From Lachnospiraceae bacterium (GTDB taxonomy: Bacteria > Bacillota > Clostridia > Lachnospirales > Lachnospiraceae), in NCBI GenBank assembly GCA_014804445.1, contig JAAUZU010000026.1:78540-134899 (forward strand): DNA of 56,360 bases. Direction: 5' to 3'. The notes beneath the pieces were generated by a model. The model did not search any database, was not told the DNA's origin, and was given only the letters and a program-made list of their open reading frames with translations. Made by a program: the position numbers and the translations under genes. Below are positions 1 to 8,845 of this stretch, piece by piece. Position 1 is the first letter of the stretch. Each line of letters begins with the position of its first letter.

Positions 1-728
1 AGCTTCTTAACTATATTGAGAAGGAACTGGGCAGAGCATATTTTATTTCAAACAACTCAACCAAAAGTGAGACTGATTATGTAAAATATTTTTCTGCCAA
101 TTTTCGTTATAAAACCACTCCCAACCGCTTTGTCACTTCCGGTTATGTGACGCTTGAATATCTCAAGCGGCATTTCAGGGGTGGAAACTTGTTCGTTATC
201 GGAACGGAATCTTTTAAAGAGGAGCTTCGGCAGAACAAATTTACCGTCACCGACTCTGCAAAACTCTCTGTTGACTGTGTGCTGGTTGCCTTTGATCAGG
301 AATTAACCTACCGCAAACTGGAAAACGCCTGTACCATTTTAGCAAACACCAACGTACCCTTTCTGGCTACCAACCCAGACTTGCGTTGTCCCATGACAAC
401 AAACTATATTCCGGACTGCGGCGCTATCTGCCAGATACTGACCTCCACCATCGGAAAGGTTCCTATCTATCTCGGCAAGCCGTCCCGCACAATCTGCGAT
501 ATTTGCCTCGAAAGGACGGGCTATACCCCCGAGGAAACCCTTGTTATCGGGGACAGGCTATACACAGATATCGCCTGCGGCATCAATGCCGGTATCGAGA
601 CCTGTGTGCTGTACTCGGGCGAAGCAACTCCCGAAGAAGTCGCACGCTCCGAATACCAGCCCACCTATGCCTTTGACGATGTCACACAGCTTTATGAAGC
701 TTTAAAAACAGCTTCTTCCCAATCTTAA
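1..728 (+). CDS. HAD-IIA family hydrolase (NagD-like), 5' end outside window
   Basis: The reading frame is open from base 3 to the stop, so the gene begins upstream of the window; the GTG at 147 is internal. The early residues FISNNSTKSETDY match motif II (S/T-N-N-S) of HAD-IIA sugar/nucleotide phosphatases. The C-terminal part carries the Lys of motif III in YLGKPSR and the acidic motif IV in VIGDRLYTDIACG, which binds Mg2+. The family dephosphorylates small phospho-compounds (NagD, p-nitrophenyl phosphatase types) in the cytoplasm; the substrate cannot be told. The last 47 bases overlap the convergent tyrS 3' end. The nucleophile motif (DxDGT) would lie before the window and is not visible. 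Confidence 0.85.
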   Translation, partial: LLNYIEKELGRAYFISNNSTKSETDYVKYFSANFRYKTTPNRFVTSGYVTLEYLKRHFRGGNLFVIGTESFKEELRQNKFTVTDSAKLSVDCVLVAFDQELTYRKLENACTILANTNVPFLATNPDLRCPMTTNYIPDCGAICQILTSTIGKVPIYLGKPSRTICDICLERTGYTPEETLVIGDRLYTDIACGINAGIETCVLYSGEATPEEVARSEYQPTYAFDDVTQLYEALKTASSQS

Positions 729-1926
729 GAATATCACCATCTGCAATTGGCTCGTCCGTCTCTGCAATTTTTTCGCCGTTCTTTCTGACGCCGCCCTGAC
801 TGACGAGCCGCCGCAGTTCACCCGTACCGGCAGCATAGCCGGCAGCGGCAATGATACCCATAATATCCTTAAACGTATTACATTCTATCGGGATATCCAA
901 CAGCGGCACTTCCTCAGGCGTTGCCTTTCTGCCAAACGCTTCCCTGTAAAATTCCTCAGCCCGCTTTTCCTCTTCCGCTCCGTGGTACAGGCATGTCACA
1001 ATTTTTGCCAGTTCCAGCTTGACATCGCGCGGATTTTTACCATCTGCCAGTTCTTCCCTGATAAGGTCGATTTTCTCCGGCAGTTCGTCCGTGGCAAGTT
1101 CAAAATAGCGGATAATCAAGTCATCCGGTACCTCCATCACCTTTTTAAACATAACTTTGGCGTCCTCTTGTATGCCAATATGATTGCCCAGGCTCTTGCT
1201 CATCTTTTCCACACCGTCAAGCCCCTCTAAAATCGGCATGAAGAGTGCTGCCTGCGGCTCTTTTCCCATGGTTTTCTGCAGGCTGCGCCCCATCAGGATA
1301 TTAAAAGTCTGATCCGTTCCTCCCAGCTCTAAATCGGCATCGATGGCAACAGAATCGTACGCCTGCATCAGCGGGTAAAAAAATTCATGCAGACCGATGG
1401 GGACGTTGCCGGCAAAACGCTTCTTAAAATCATCCCGCTCCAGCATCCTCGCCACTGTTATGGTGGACGCAAGCTGCAGCACCTCCTCAAACCGCAAAAG
1501 CTCCAGCCATTCTCCATTATAGTAAACTGCGGTCTTTTCCCTGTCCAGTATCCTGAATATCTGCTCCTGATAGGTAACTGCGTTTTCCATCACCTGCTTC
1601 TCACTGAGCGCCTTCCTTCCCTTCGATTTTCCGGTCGGGTCCCCGATTCTCCCCGTAAAATCACCAATGATGATTTTTATCTGATGACCCAAATCCTGTA
1701 TCTGCTTCAATTTGCGCAGGACAACCGCATGCCCCAAATGAATATCCGGCGCACTTGGATCAAGTCCCAGCTTCACATTTAAGGGGCGGTTCTCCCGTAT
1801 GGAGCGCTCCACTTTCATTCGAAGCTCCTCTTCGCCTACAACCTCTGCCGCACCTTTTAATATAATGCGCATCTGCCTTTCAACTTCCTTTTCCACCATT
1901 TCCTTTGTCTGCATCTGCTCTGTCAT
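682..1926 (-). CDS. tyrS: Tyrosyl-tRNA synthetase
   Basis: Class I aminoacyl-tRNA synthetase of 414 residues, the usual TyrS length. It charges tRNA-Tyr in the cytoplasm. The HIGH-type signature is HLGHAV near residue 62. The KMSKS loop is seen intact as EKMSKSLGNH near residue 242. An S4-like RNA-binding domain closes the protein (RRLVSQGGVRKNGEKI). The ATG is preceded by AAAGGTGG at good spacing. A T-box leader with a transcription terminator lies directly upstream, so expression should rise when tRNA-Tyr is uncharged. The 3' end overlaps the convergent HAD gene by 47 bases. Confidence 0.97.
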   Translation of the reverse strand: MTEQMQTKEMVEKEVERQMRIILKGAAEVVGEEELRMKVERSIRENRPLNVKLGLDPSAPDIHLGHAVVLRKLKQIQDLGHQIKIIIGDFTGRIGDPTGKSKGRKALSEKQVMENAVTYQEQIFRILDREKTAVYYNGEWLELLRFEEVLQLASTITVARMLERDDFKKRFAGNVPIGLHEFFYPLMQAYDSVAIDADLELGGTDQTFNILMGRSLQKTMGKEPQAALFMPILEGLDGVEKMSKSLGNHIGIQEDAKVMFKKVMEVPDDLIIRYFELATDELPEKIDLIREELADGKNPRDVKLELAKIVTCLYHGAEEEKRAEEFYREAFGRKATPEEVPLLDIPIECNTFKDIMGIIAAAGYAAGTGELRRLVSQGGVRKNGEKIAETDEPIADGDILKIGKKLFLKLHKAV

Positions 1927-2068
1927 TTCTTTTCCACCTTTCCTCTTGGATTTTTGAATTTTCTTTCACACTTACAATGATTAAGCAGCCATGCATTCTT
2001 ATCTTGCAGCCTTTATTGTCATGACCTATAGAATCCTCAATTTATCGGAACTCCATTGTCCTGAAAAC

Positions 2069-2100
2069 CAAAAAACTCCCGTCCTTCAAAAGGACGAGAG
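2069..2100 (-). terminator. T-box attenuator hairpin before tyrS
   Basis: Read on the minus strand, CTCTCGTCC and GGACGGGAG pair around a short TTTTGAA loop, followed by a run of six to seven T. This is the rho-independent terminator arm of the tyrS T-box leader. Its 5' side would be sequestered in the antiterminator when uncharged tRNA binds. Confidence 0.9.
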
Positions 2101-2170
2101 CTTATCTCGCGTTACCACCTTATGTTTATAAACAGCTCACACTGTTTACCTCTTCAAGTACGGCTCCACC

Positions 2171-2214
2171 AGCCTGTTACCACGGCTTCATGAGCCTGTT
2201 ACCACGGCTTCATG
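2171..2214. repeat. 22-bp tandem duplication inside tyrS T-box leader
   Basis: Two identical 22-base units (2171-2192 and 2193-2214) lie head to tail between Stem I and the antiterminator. On the RNA strand each unit contains GTGGTAAC, the same octamer that occurs in the functional T-box at 2108-2121. Bases preceding the first unit suggest part of a third, degenerate copy. Confidence 0.85.
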
Positions 2215-2439
2215 AGCGATACTCTAGCACTATAACGTGTGCGGGCTCCGTCGCAGCCTACTTTCGCGCACGTCACATATCTGTCTGCGCTGCGTTTCGG
2301 TGCGAAGCTCAAAGATGTATTCGTGCAAAGCTTCCCATGCGCCTCTCATCAACCGGCTGCTTTCTGTATGCTTCCCTTCGCACTACTTATTCTTGTCATT
2401 GCTTTTCTTAATCAAAACTTGAAATATGAAATTAGGATT

Positions 2440-2468
2440 ATTATAAAGAGGGGGAGGGGAAATGTCAA
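2440..2468 (-). promoter_or_regulatory. Consensus sigma-A promoter of the tyrS T-box leader
   Basis: Minus strand TTGACA (2468-2463), a 17-base spacer and TATAAT (2445-2440): a perfect -35/-10 match. It lies about 30 bases before the start of Stem I. Confidence 0.9.
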
Positions 2469-2514
2469 GAGGGGATGGGGAAAATTTGCGTAAAGGAGAG
2501 TTGTAGAAAGTCAC

Positions 2515-2651
2515 GCCGCCAGAGGTGCGGTATGTCTGTTCAGACACGCTCTCGCTCGGATAAAAACGTAACAGTACTAGGCTCGTGAAATACCTCGCCA
2601 AGTGCTGACGTTTTTATACGGTCTGTACAGACATACCGCGCCTCTGGCGGC
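2515..2651. repeat. Long palindromic element, family 1, copy A
   Basis: Arms 2515-2545 and 2621-2651 are inverted copies of each other with three mismatches in 31. Between them lies the family 1 core: ACGCTCTCGCTC, then a second inverted pair (ATAAAAACGT / ACGTTTTTAT) and a conserved apex resembling CTAGGCTCGTGAAATACC. No coding sense. It lies in the gap between the tyrS promoter and the end of the dipeptidase gene. Confidence 0.88.
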
Positions 2652-2709
2652 TGAAACCGGCATAACACACGCCTTTACAGTAAATTTACGGTGCTAGTTT
2701 CGCTAGTTT

Positions 2710-2870
2710 CAGCAACACGACAGCCCGTAGAGCAGGCTGTTCCCGAAGGAGCCCGTTAAGAAACGTTGGCGCTTGGCGAGGTTCTTCACGAGCCTAGCGT
2801 CCACTACGTTTCTTTCCGAGCGAGAGCGCGGCTCCTTGGGAATAGCCTGCTCTGCGGGCGTCCCTTGCTG
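2710..2870. repeat. Long palindromic element, family 1, copy B (core inverted)
   Basis: Outer arms 2710-2754 and about 2827-2870 pair over more than 35 bases, with short internal mismatches. The core is on the opposite strand relative to copy A (GGCGAGGTTCTTCACGAGCC and CCGAGCGAGAGCGCG). The arms differ from those of copy A but resemble copy C. It ends just before the stop codon of the dipeptidase gene. Confidence 0.85.
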
Positions 2871-2878
2871 CAAAACTA

Positions 2879-3931
2879 CTATGCCGTAAGCACCTCCCTG
2901 TAAAGCCGCAGCACATTCTCCCCCCAGATTTTATCAAGCTCCCTTTCCGTAAATCCACTCTCCTTCAAGGCGTTCCAAAGGTTCTCCATTTTGTCTGCAC
3001 CGGTAAGTTCCGCATGGGTGTCTATGCCGTCAAAATCACTTCCAAGACCCAGACACTCTATACCGCCCACATTGACGATGTGCTTTGCATGGCTTACCAC
3101 TGCGGCTATGGTGCCGGGATTATGTTCCCCATAGGGCATCTGCGTCAAAAAATCCGCGCAGAAGTTCAGCCCGGTTACGCCGCCTCTTTCAGCCAGACTG
3201 CGAAGCATGTCATCGCTTAGATTCCTGACACAGGGACAGACCGCCCGCGCATTGCTGTGACTTGCCACAAAGGGCTTCTTTGTGAGGGAAAGCACCTGAT
3301 AAAATCCGGCATCCGACATATGGGACACATCTATTATCATGCCAAGTTCTTCCATTTTCTGCACAAAAGCAACTCCGGTATCTGTCAGACCGTTTTCCGT
3401 ATCCGGCGTATTCAGATACTGCCTAACAAGGCGCTCCGCCTCCGTCCGGCTTTTTTCCTCTGCGGCAAGCCGCGCTGCTTTTCTCCTATGCTTGTTTAAA
3501 TTGGGATGCCCCAGACCGTTCGGGTAATTCCACATCAGCGTCAGCATACGCACGCCCTGCCCGTACAGTTCTTCCAGCTTCGCAAGGCTGCCCCCGCACA
3601 CGCCGCCCTCCTCAACCGTGAGCATGGCGGACATTCTTCCCCCCGCCCTGTTTTTTTCAATATCGCTCCATGTAAGAACCGGGGCAATCCGCTCCTGATT
3701 TGCTTCCATTTCCTGCGTATAGAGCGCAAAAAGCGCCTGCACCTCTTCCCAAGGGTCAGCGCATGCCTCCATATCCACAAAAAGGGCAAAATTCTGCAGC
3801 AGATAATCTCCATTCTGCATTTTCAGAATATCCACATGACAGTCGTTTTCCTTAAGCTCTGCCGCCTTTCCCTCTCTCTTTTCGGCTAAAAGCGCCGATA
3901 TGGTATCACAGTGCATATCCACTACTTTCAT
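2879..3931 (-). CDS. Membrane dipeptidase family protein (peptidase M19)
   Basis: Zinc-dependent dipeptidase of the renal dipeptidase family, about 350 residues. The N-terminal DMHCDT supplies the His-x-Asp zinc pair; ASHSNARAV near the centre matches the second metal-site region; GLGSDFDG near the C-terminus carries the conserved Asp. There is no signal peptide, so it is probably cytoplasmic and splits dipeptides or similar amides. I chose the ATG at 3931 because AAAGGA stands 8 bases before it; an in-frame ATG at 3949 has no ribosome binding site. Confidence 0.9.
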   Translation of the reverse strand: MKVVDMHCDTISALLAEKREGKAAELKENDCHVDILKMQNGDYLLQNFALFVDMEACADPWEEVQALFALYTQEMEANQERIAPVLTWSDIEKNRAGGRMSAMLTVEEGGVCGGSLAKLEELYGQGVRMLTLMWNYPNGLGHPNLNKHRRKAARLAAEEKSRTEAERLVRQYLNTPDTENGLTDTGVAFVQKMEELGMIIDVSHMSDAGFYQVLSLTKKPFVASHSNARAVCPCVRNLSDDMLRSLAERGGVTGLNFCADFLTQMPYGEHNPGTIAAVVSHAKHIVNVGGIECLGLGSDFDGIDTHAELTGADKMENLWNALKESGFTERELDKIWGENVLRLYREVLTA

Positions 3932-3976
3932 ACAAAATATCCTTTCCATGCCGTCATCGGCAAATTTTACCTTCTA

Positions 3977-4537
3977 TTATATGCAGCACTGTCCTGCCGC
4001 TCTCATCATCCATTCCTGCTTTGTCATACTGCTGACATGACCGGTTCTCTTCTCATGCATCTGCGGCACATCAACGCCTTCTGTCGTCCACTGATAACGA
4101 AAACCCAGTTTTTCCTGAACACGCTTCGATTTCTCATTTCCTTCATAGTAACCGCACCAGATTTTTGTCATACCTATCTCTTCAAAACCGTGACGAATCA
4201 GTTCCGCTGCTGCCTCCGGCATAATACCCCTGCCCCAGAAAGGCTTGCCGAGCCAATACCCAAGTTCACACTCATCATCTCGCTCAGTCATATCTGTATG
4301 CCCTTTCAGCCGCAGTTCAATGCAGCCGATGGGAGCATCATCCGCTTTCATGCAAATTGCATAACACTCCTTGCCGCAGAGTACATTCTGAATCACATCG
4401 CTGCTCTCTTTCACGCTTTGATGCGGCGGCCAGCCCGCAATCGGGCCCACATCGGGATTGCTCGCATATTTGTATAGTGCCTCTGCATCTGACTCCCGCC
4501 ACGGACGTAAAATAAGTCGTTTTGTCTCTAAAATCAT
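3977..4537 (-). CDS. GNAT acetyltransferase, RimJ/RimL type
   Basis: About 186 residues of the RimJ/RimL-like acetyltransferase fold. It begins MILETKRLILRPW, a standard start for this family. It contains GYWLGKPFWGRGIMPEA, the acetyl-CoA loop (GRG), and GMTKIWCGYYEGNEKSKRV with the conserved Asn-x-x-S. The family N-acetylates protein N-termini or small amines; the substrate is not predictable. The ATG at 4537 follows AGGAG with proper spacing; the longer frame to 4567 lacks one. Confidence 0.88.
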   Translation of the reverse strand: MILETKRLILRPWRESDAEALYKYASNPDVGPIAGWPPHQSVKESSDVIQNVLCGKECYAICMKADDAPIGCIELRLKGHTDMTERDDECELGYWLGKPFWGRGIMPEAAAELIRHGFEEIGMTKIWCGYYEGNEKSKRVQEKLGFRYQWTTEGVDVPQMHEKRTGHVSSMTKQEWMMRAAGQCCI

Positions 4538-4561
4538 GTTACTCTCTCCTGTTCTGTTCCA

Positions 4562-4603
4562 AAACATAACGGGCAGGAAACCATTGCCGATTCCCTGCCC
4601 GCC
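4562..4603 (-). terminator. Hairpin between uracil permease and acetyltransferase
   Basis: GGGCAGG and CCTGCCC pair (4571-4600) with a one-base bulge and a 12-base loop, followed on the minus strand by the moderately T-rich GTTATGTTTT. It could end the upstream uracil permease transcript. The tail is weak, so the call is tentative. Confidence 0.45.
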
Positions 4604-4701
4604 TTACAAACATACAACTTTCCCGGTTGTTTTGTATGAAACCTAATGAAGCGATGATTTAATCAGCGCTTCATCAGAACGTTTTCCCACACTTCATACT
4701 G

Positions 4702-6099
4702 TTATCTTCCGGTTCCGAAATTCACACCTGTATCGGCCGGTTCTTCTTCATCAAACTTGTAATCTTTGCCGGGAAGTATCGCGTTCAGCAGAATACCGGT
4801 AAGCGCACCTACTGCAAGGCCGGAAAGCTTGATGGTTGCATTTGCTATCTGGAATACAATCGCGCCGTCTGCATTGTAGAACTTAATACCGATGGACAAC
4901 ACAAGGATAAGCGCTGCAATGATAACATTGCGGCTCTTGGTAAAGTCTGTCTGCGTTTCCACAATGTTGCGGACGCCGACTGCTGAAATCATACCATAGA
5001 GCACCAGGGAAACACCACCGCAGGTAGCTGTCGGCATACAGCCGATAATCGCCGCAAATTTAGGCGAGAAGGAAAAGAGAATCGCAAAACATGCCGCAAG
5101 CCTGATAACCAAAGGGTCATACACCTTTGTCAGAGAAAGCACGCCCGTATTTTCGCCATAAGTTGTGTTGGCAGGGGCTCCGAACAGGGAAGCCAGCGTC
5201 GTTGCCAGACCGTCTCCCAAAAGCGTGCGGTGCAGGCCCGGGTTTTTGATATAATTTTTGCCTACGGTTGAAGAAATAGCAGAAATATCACCGATATGCT
5301 CCACCATGGTAGCAAGCGCAATCGGCATAATGGTGATGATGGACGTAATCAACAGTCCGCTGTCAACACCTTGTCCAAACATGTAAAATACGGTATGGTC
5401 CCACTTGACAGGATTGCCAATCCATGCCGCCTCGACAACCTTTGTAAAATCCACCTTGCCAAAGCATGCTGCCACAAAATAAGAACCGACAACACCAATG
5501 ATAATCGGCACAATTTTTATCATGCCCTTTCCCCAGATATTGCAGATAATCACCAAAGCAATCGCAATCAAGGCAATCGGCCAGTCCGTCGCACAATTGC
5601 TAATCGCCGACTGTGATAAAGTAAGACCAATCGCAATAATAATGGGTCCCGTCACAACAGGCGGGAAAAATTTCATTACCTTTCCCGTTCCGAATACCTT
5701 AATCAGACCGGCAAGAACCAGATACACCAAACCGGCACACGCCACGCCAAAACATGCATAGGGAATCATCTCCACATTGGAAATCGTCTGCTCGCCGTTT
5801 GCGTCCACAAGCATGGGACAGATTGCAAAATAGCCGCCCAGAAAAGCAAAGGAGGAACCCAAAAATGCCGGCACCCTGCCTTTCGTAAGTAAATGGAATA
5901 ACAGAGTTCCAAGGCCTGCAAACAACAACGTCGTGGACACATCAAGTCCGGTCAGCATGGGTACTAAAATCGTGGCGCCAAACATGGCGAACATATGTTG
6001 AATCCCCAGTATCACCATCTTGGGCGCCCCTAACTGTTTGGCGTCATAAATGCCATTTTCCCCCAAAACTGCCTTTTGCTTCTTTTTCTCGTCGCTCAT
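4702..6099 (-). CDS. uraA: Uracil/xanthine permease (NCS2 family)
   Basis: 465-residue polytopic transporter of the nucleobase:cation symporter-2 family, which imports uracil with protons across the cytoplasmic membrane. It has the typical run of about 14 hydrophobic segments. The start GIQHMFAMFGATILVP and the later ATMVEHIGDISAIS and NTTYGENTGVLSLT correspond to the substrate-binding halves of UraA. A strong site (GGAGGAG) precedes the ATG. No pyrimidine attenuator was seen in the roughly 80 bases upstream. A xanthine substrate is possible, but the motifs favour uracil. Confidence 0.9.
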   Translation of the reverse strand: MSDEKKKQKAVLGENGIYDAKQLGAPKMVILGIQHMFAMFGATILVPMLTGLDVSTTLLFAGLGTLLFHLLTKGRVPAFLGSSFAFLGGYFAICPMLVDANGEQTISNVEMIPYACFGVACAGLVYLVLAGLIKVFGTGKVMKFFPPVVTGPIIIAIGLTLSQSAISNCATDWPIALIAIALVIICNIWGKGMIKIVPIIIGVVGSYFVAACFGKVDFTKVVEAAWIGNPVKWDHTVFYMFGQGVDSGLLITSIITIMPIALATMVEHIGDISAISSTVGKNYIKNPGLHRTLLGDGLATTLASLFGAPANTTYGENTGVLSLTKVYDPLVIRLAACFAILFSFSPKFAAIIGCMPTATCGGVSLVLYGMISAVGVRNIVETQTDFTKSRNVIIAALILVLSIGIKFYNADGAIVFQIANATIKLSGLAVGALTGILLNAILPGKDYKFDEEEPADTGVNFGTGR

Positions 6100-6179
6100 A
6101 CGCTCCTCCTTTGAATATGATTAAATTTTGCCCTATCTACTATCTTATCCAACAGAGGAACCTGCGTCAACAAATATTT

Positions 6180-7100
6180 TCAATTAAATTTTACAGCGTG
6201 CTCCATCAGAAACTCTTTCCAGATGGAAATATACTTCGCCATCAAATGCACGCCGTCAAAGGTATAGCTCTTTTCCAGACCGCCATCCTCATCACAAATC
6301 ACCGGATTGACGTCCAGATAAAAGATTTTTTCATTGTCAGCCAGCTTTGCAATCTCCGCATTCCGCAAATCGATGCCTTCGTTGTTGATGTAATCGCCTT
6401 TCGCAGAACGCTCACTGCTCACACGTATAATTGCCTGCAGATAAATAACCGCATCCGGCTGCAGCTCCTGAAGCCTTGCAACCACTTCCGTATATTTCTC
6501 CATAAAAGTTTCCACGGTGCCGGTTCCCATCTCATTGATGCCTATCATCAGGTAAATCTTTGCAAACTGTCTCTGGCTCAGCGCTTCTTCAATCGTAATT
6601 TTCTGCTTGCTGCCTTCCACGGGCACAATTTCAGCCGTAAACAGCTTGTAAATTGTCAAACCGGTTGAAGCGTAAAAAGTTGCATTGTCCAGTCCGCCGT
6701 ATTCTGCCATACCCACAGTGCGGGAGTCACCGATAAACAACGCATCGTCAAACCATGTCTCATCGACAGCCATATATTCCCACGCCGGCTGCTGCTCTGC
6801 TTCATTCTCAAGACCGTCCCCGCCTGACACATCCTCCTGCATAGCGCTGTCTCCGCCTGATACATCGCCTGCGGCATCCCCGCCGGATACGTTTTTCGCC
6901 AAGCCATCGCCACCCGACACGTCTTCCGCATCTGTTTCATCTGCAAAAACAGAATTCCCCGAAAAATCCACCGCCTGTCTGTAGGGCTTCAAAACATTCT
7001 GCGCTGCCACCGAGAGCGGTTCCCGAAAATAAAACACAACGCCCCCTGCCGCCAATATAAAAATAAAATACAGATACTTTATATTTTCTTTCAGTTTCAC
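6180..7100 (-). CDS. Membrane-anchored SGNH/GDSL hydrolase with VSGGD repeats
   Basis: 306 residues. An N-terminal membrane anchor (about residues 8-25) is followed by a linker with four copies of VSGGD (residues 60-100). The SGNH domain has GDSRTVG with the nucleophile Ser, MIGINEMG (block III Asn), and a C-terminal DGVHL with the Asp-x-x-His pair. It should act outside the membrane as an esterase or acyltransferase. The next gene encodes an MBOAT acyltransferase, so the pair probably handles O-acetyl groups on a cell-surface polymer, as in AlgI/AlgX-type systems. The start is a GTG behind AAGGAAG. Confidence 0.85.
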   Translation of the reverse strand: MKLKENIKYLYFIFILAAGGVVFYFREPLSVAAQNVLKPYRQAVDFSGNSVFADETDAEDVSGGDGLAKNVSGGDAAGDVSGGDSAMQEDVSGGDGLENEAEQQPAWEYMAVDETWFDDALFIGDSRTVGMAEYGGLDNATFYASTGLTIYKLFTAEIVPVEGSKQKITIEEALSQRQFAKIYLMIGINEMGTGTVETFMEKYTEVVARLQELQPDAVIYLQAIIRVSSERSAKGDYINNEGIDLRNAEIAKLADNEKIFYLDVNPVICDEDGGLEKSYTFDGVHLMAKYISIWKEFLMEHAVKFN

Positions 7101-7160
7101 AGTATAACTTCCTTTTTACAAACAATCATTCATTTTCAAATACGCATTACGAAACACAAA

Positions 7161-8525
7161 CTAAAAATGGGCATACATAAACGGATTATTTCCTTCCGCC
7201 ATAATCCGCCACACACAGCACCAGAACAGCACTGCCAGAACCAGCATTCCCACCAGCTTGTCACGGTATCGTTCAAACAGCTTTTTGGAGATTGGCGTAC
7301 ACATTAAAATTCCCACCGCAAAGAGCACGCCGTAATTGCCGGCCGCTTTTGCGAAGTCTGCAGGATTCACATTGACTCCCGCCGTAAATCCAAACATCCT
7401 GCCAAAATAGACCTGCAGCTCGGATATGTCAGTAATGGCAAAGCACATCCATGTCAGCGGAATTACAAACAGCACATAGAGATGGGAAATCACTTTGCTC
7501 TTCGCCATTTTATTGTTCCGGTCAAGCAGCCGCTCCAGTGTAATCAAAAGCCACAGACTCAGCCCCCAAATCAGGAAATTCGAACTGACGCCGTGCCAGA
7601 GCGAAGTCAGCACCCATACCACAAGAAGATTCAACACCGTGCGGGAGATTCCTTTTCTGCTCCCGCCTAAAGGAATGTAAACATATTTTCTGAACCATCT
7701 GCCCAGCGTCATATGCCATCTTCTGTAAAATTCCCGGACACTTTTTGACATATAGGGCAAATCAAAATTCTCCGGCAGGGAAAATCCCAGCATCTCACCC
7801 AGACCGACCGCCATCATCGAATAACCATAGAAATCAAAATAGATCTGCATGGAATAACCGATTGCGCCGAACCACGCCAACGGCGTCGATATACTGACAA
7901 AACCGGTCGTCTGTATTTCATGCCACATAATAGCCAGCCGGTCTGCCAGAAGCACCTTCATCGTCAGTCCCCATACAAACTTTTTCAAGCCCCCGTCGAA
8001 CTGTGCGGGCGTACACCTGCGGAACTTCAGCTCCCTCGAGACCTCGCTGTAATTGACAATAGGTCCTGAAACAAGCTGTGGAAACATGCTGATATAAGTG
8101 CCAAACTTCACGAAGGAATATTCCGCGCGTACATCCCCACGATATACATCCGCAAGATAGCAAAGCACTTGAAAGGTATAAAAACTAATCCCCAAGGGCA
8201 TCCCCAGCTTTATACCGGCTAAGGAAATCTCCGGAATCAATTTGAAAAATACCAGCAAAGCCACATCAAGCGCAGCAGCAACCCAGAATATCAATCTTTT
8301 TTTGTATGCTTTGCTTTTCTTTTTTATATCGAGCCGCTTTCCTGCCTCATAATTTACCACTGTGGAAGCTAACAACAGCAGCACATAGACAGGTTCCCCG
8401 TACGCATAAAAATATATGCTGCCTATGAAAAGTACTAAATTTCTGTGTTTTGCTTCCGCAATATAATAAATCAGGAGGAAAATCGGCAAAAATTTCAATA
8501 AAAATACTAAACTGTTAAATACCAA
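7161..8525 (-). CDS. MBOAT family O-acyltransferase (AlgI/DltB-like)
   Basis: 454-residue polytopic membrane protein of the MBOAT family, which moves acyl groups across the membrane onto polysaccharide or teichoic acid acceptors. The N-terminal FNSLVFLLKFLPIFL and the central REFYRRWHMTLGRWFRKYVY are AlgI-type signatures. The catalytic His lies in VLTSLWHGVSSNFLIWG. The reading frame begins with a TTG in the usual MVFNS context, an uncommon start. It is transcribed first, followed 60 bases later by the SGNH partner. A near-consensus promoter lies 25 bases upstream. Confidence 0.9.
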   Translation of the reverse strand: MVFNSLVFLLKFLPIFLLIYYIAEAKHRNLVLFIGSIYFYAYGEPVYVLLLLASTVVNYEAGKRLDIKKKSKAYKKRLIFWVAAALDVALLVFFKLIPEISLAGIKLGMPLGISFYTFQVLCYLADVYRGDVRAEYSFVKFGTYISMFPQLVSGPIVNYSEVSRELKFRRCTPAQFDGGLKKFVWGLTMKVLLADRLAIMWHEIQTTGFVSISTPLAWFGAIGYSMQIYFDFYGYSMMAVGLGEMLGFSLPENFDLPYMSKSVREFYRRWHMTLGRWFRKYVYIPLGGSRKGISRTVLNLLVVWVLTSLWHGVSSNFLIWGLSLWLLITLERLLDRNNKMAKSKVISHLYVLFVIPLTWMCFAITDISELQVYFGRMFGFTAGVNVNPADFAKAAGNYGVLFAVGILMCTPISKKLFERYRDKLVGMLVLAVLFWCCVWRIMAEGNNPFMYAHF

Positions 8526-8549
8526 TTTCCATCACATCTCAATCTGTCT

Positions 8550-8578
8550 GTTATAATAAAATTGTAACTTTCTGTCGA
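8550..8578 (-). promoter_or_regulatory. Promoter of the MBOAT-SGNH operon
   Basis: Minus strand TCGACA (8578-8573), a 17-base spacer and TATAAC (8555-8550), each one base from consensus. It stands just ahead of the TTG start region. Confidence 0.65.
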
Positions 8579-8703
8579 AATTCGCGCAAGAGAAAAATTC
8601 TTAATTTTCTATATTAATTTTATATATTTATATTTGCCTTTTGATGTATTCTATTCTACAATATGGTTAATGGTTTGCAGCGGTGCGAGGGTTTGCGGCT
8701 GGG

Positions 8704-8845
8704 GACGCCCGTTCGGCAGGCGATTCCCACGTCACCACGCTCTCGCTCAGCAAGAAGCGTAGCGGACGCTAAGCTCGAAAGAACCTCGCTAAGCGCCGAC
8801 GCTTCTTAAAGGGTTCCGTGGGAATCGCCTGCCGAGCGGGCTGTC
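8704..8845. repeat. Long palindromic element, family 1, copy C
   Basis: Arms of about 28 bases at 8704-8731 and 8817-8845 pair almost perfectly (GGCAGGCGATTCCCACG / CGTGGGAATCGCCTGCC). The core on the plus strand is ACGCTCTCGCTC, then AAGAAGCGTAGCGGACGC, the apex TAAGCTCGAAAGAACCTCGC, then a second inner arm. It lies in the divergent gap between the MBOAT operon and the DUF6062-like gene. Confidence 0.87.

Larger units (their letters stand above)
2069..2433 (-). promoter_or_regulatory. T-box riboswitch leader, tyrosine specific
   Basis: The minus strand carries the T-box sequence AAGGTGGTAACGCG (2108-2121), whose bulge pairs with the tRNA acceptor end, followed by the terminator. About 200 bases upstream is a Stem I like region beginning with GCAATGACAAGAA. 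A candidate specifier codon UAC (Tyr) reads from 2319 to 2317 in the context GAATACATC. Codon and downstream gene agree. A consensus promoter sits at 2440-2468, which would place the RNA start near 2433. The stretch between Stem I and the T-box contains a 22-base tandem duplication, described separately. Confidence 0.88.
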
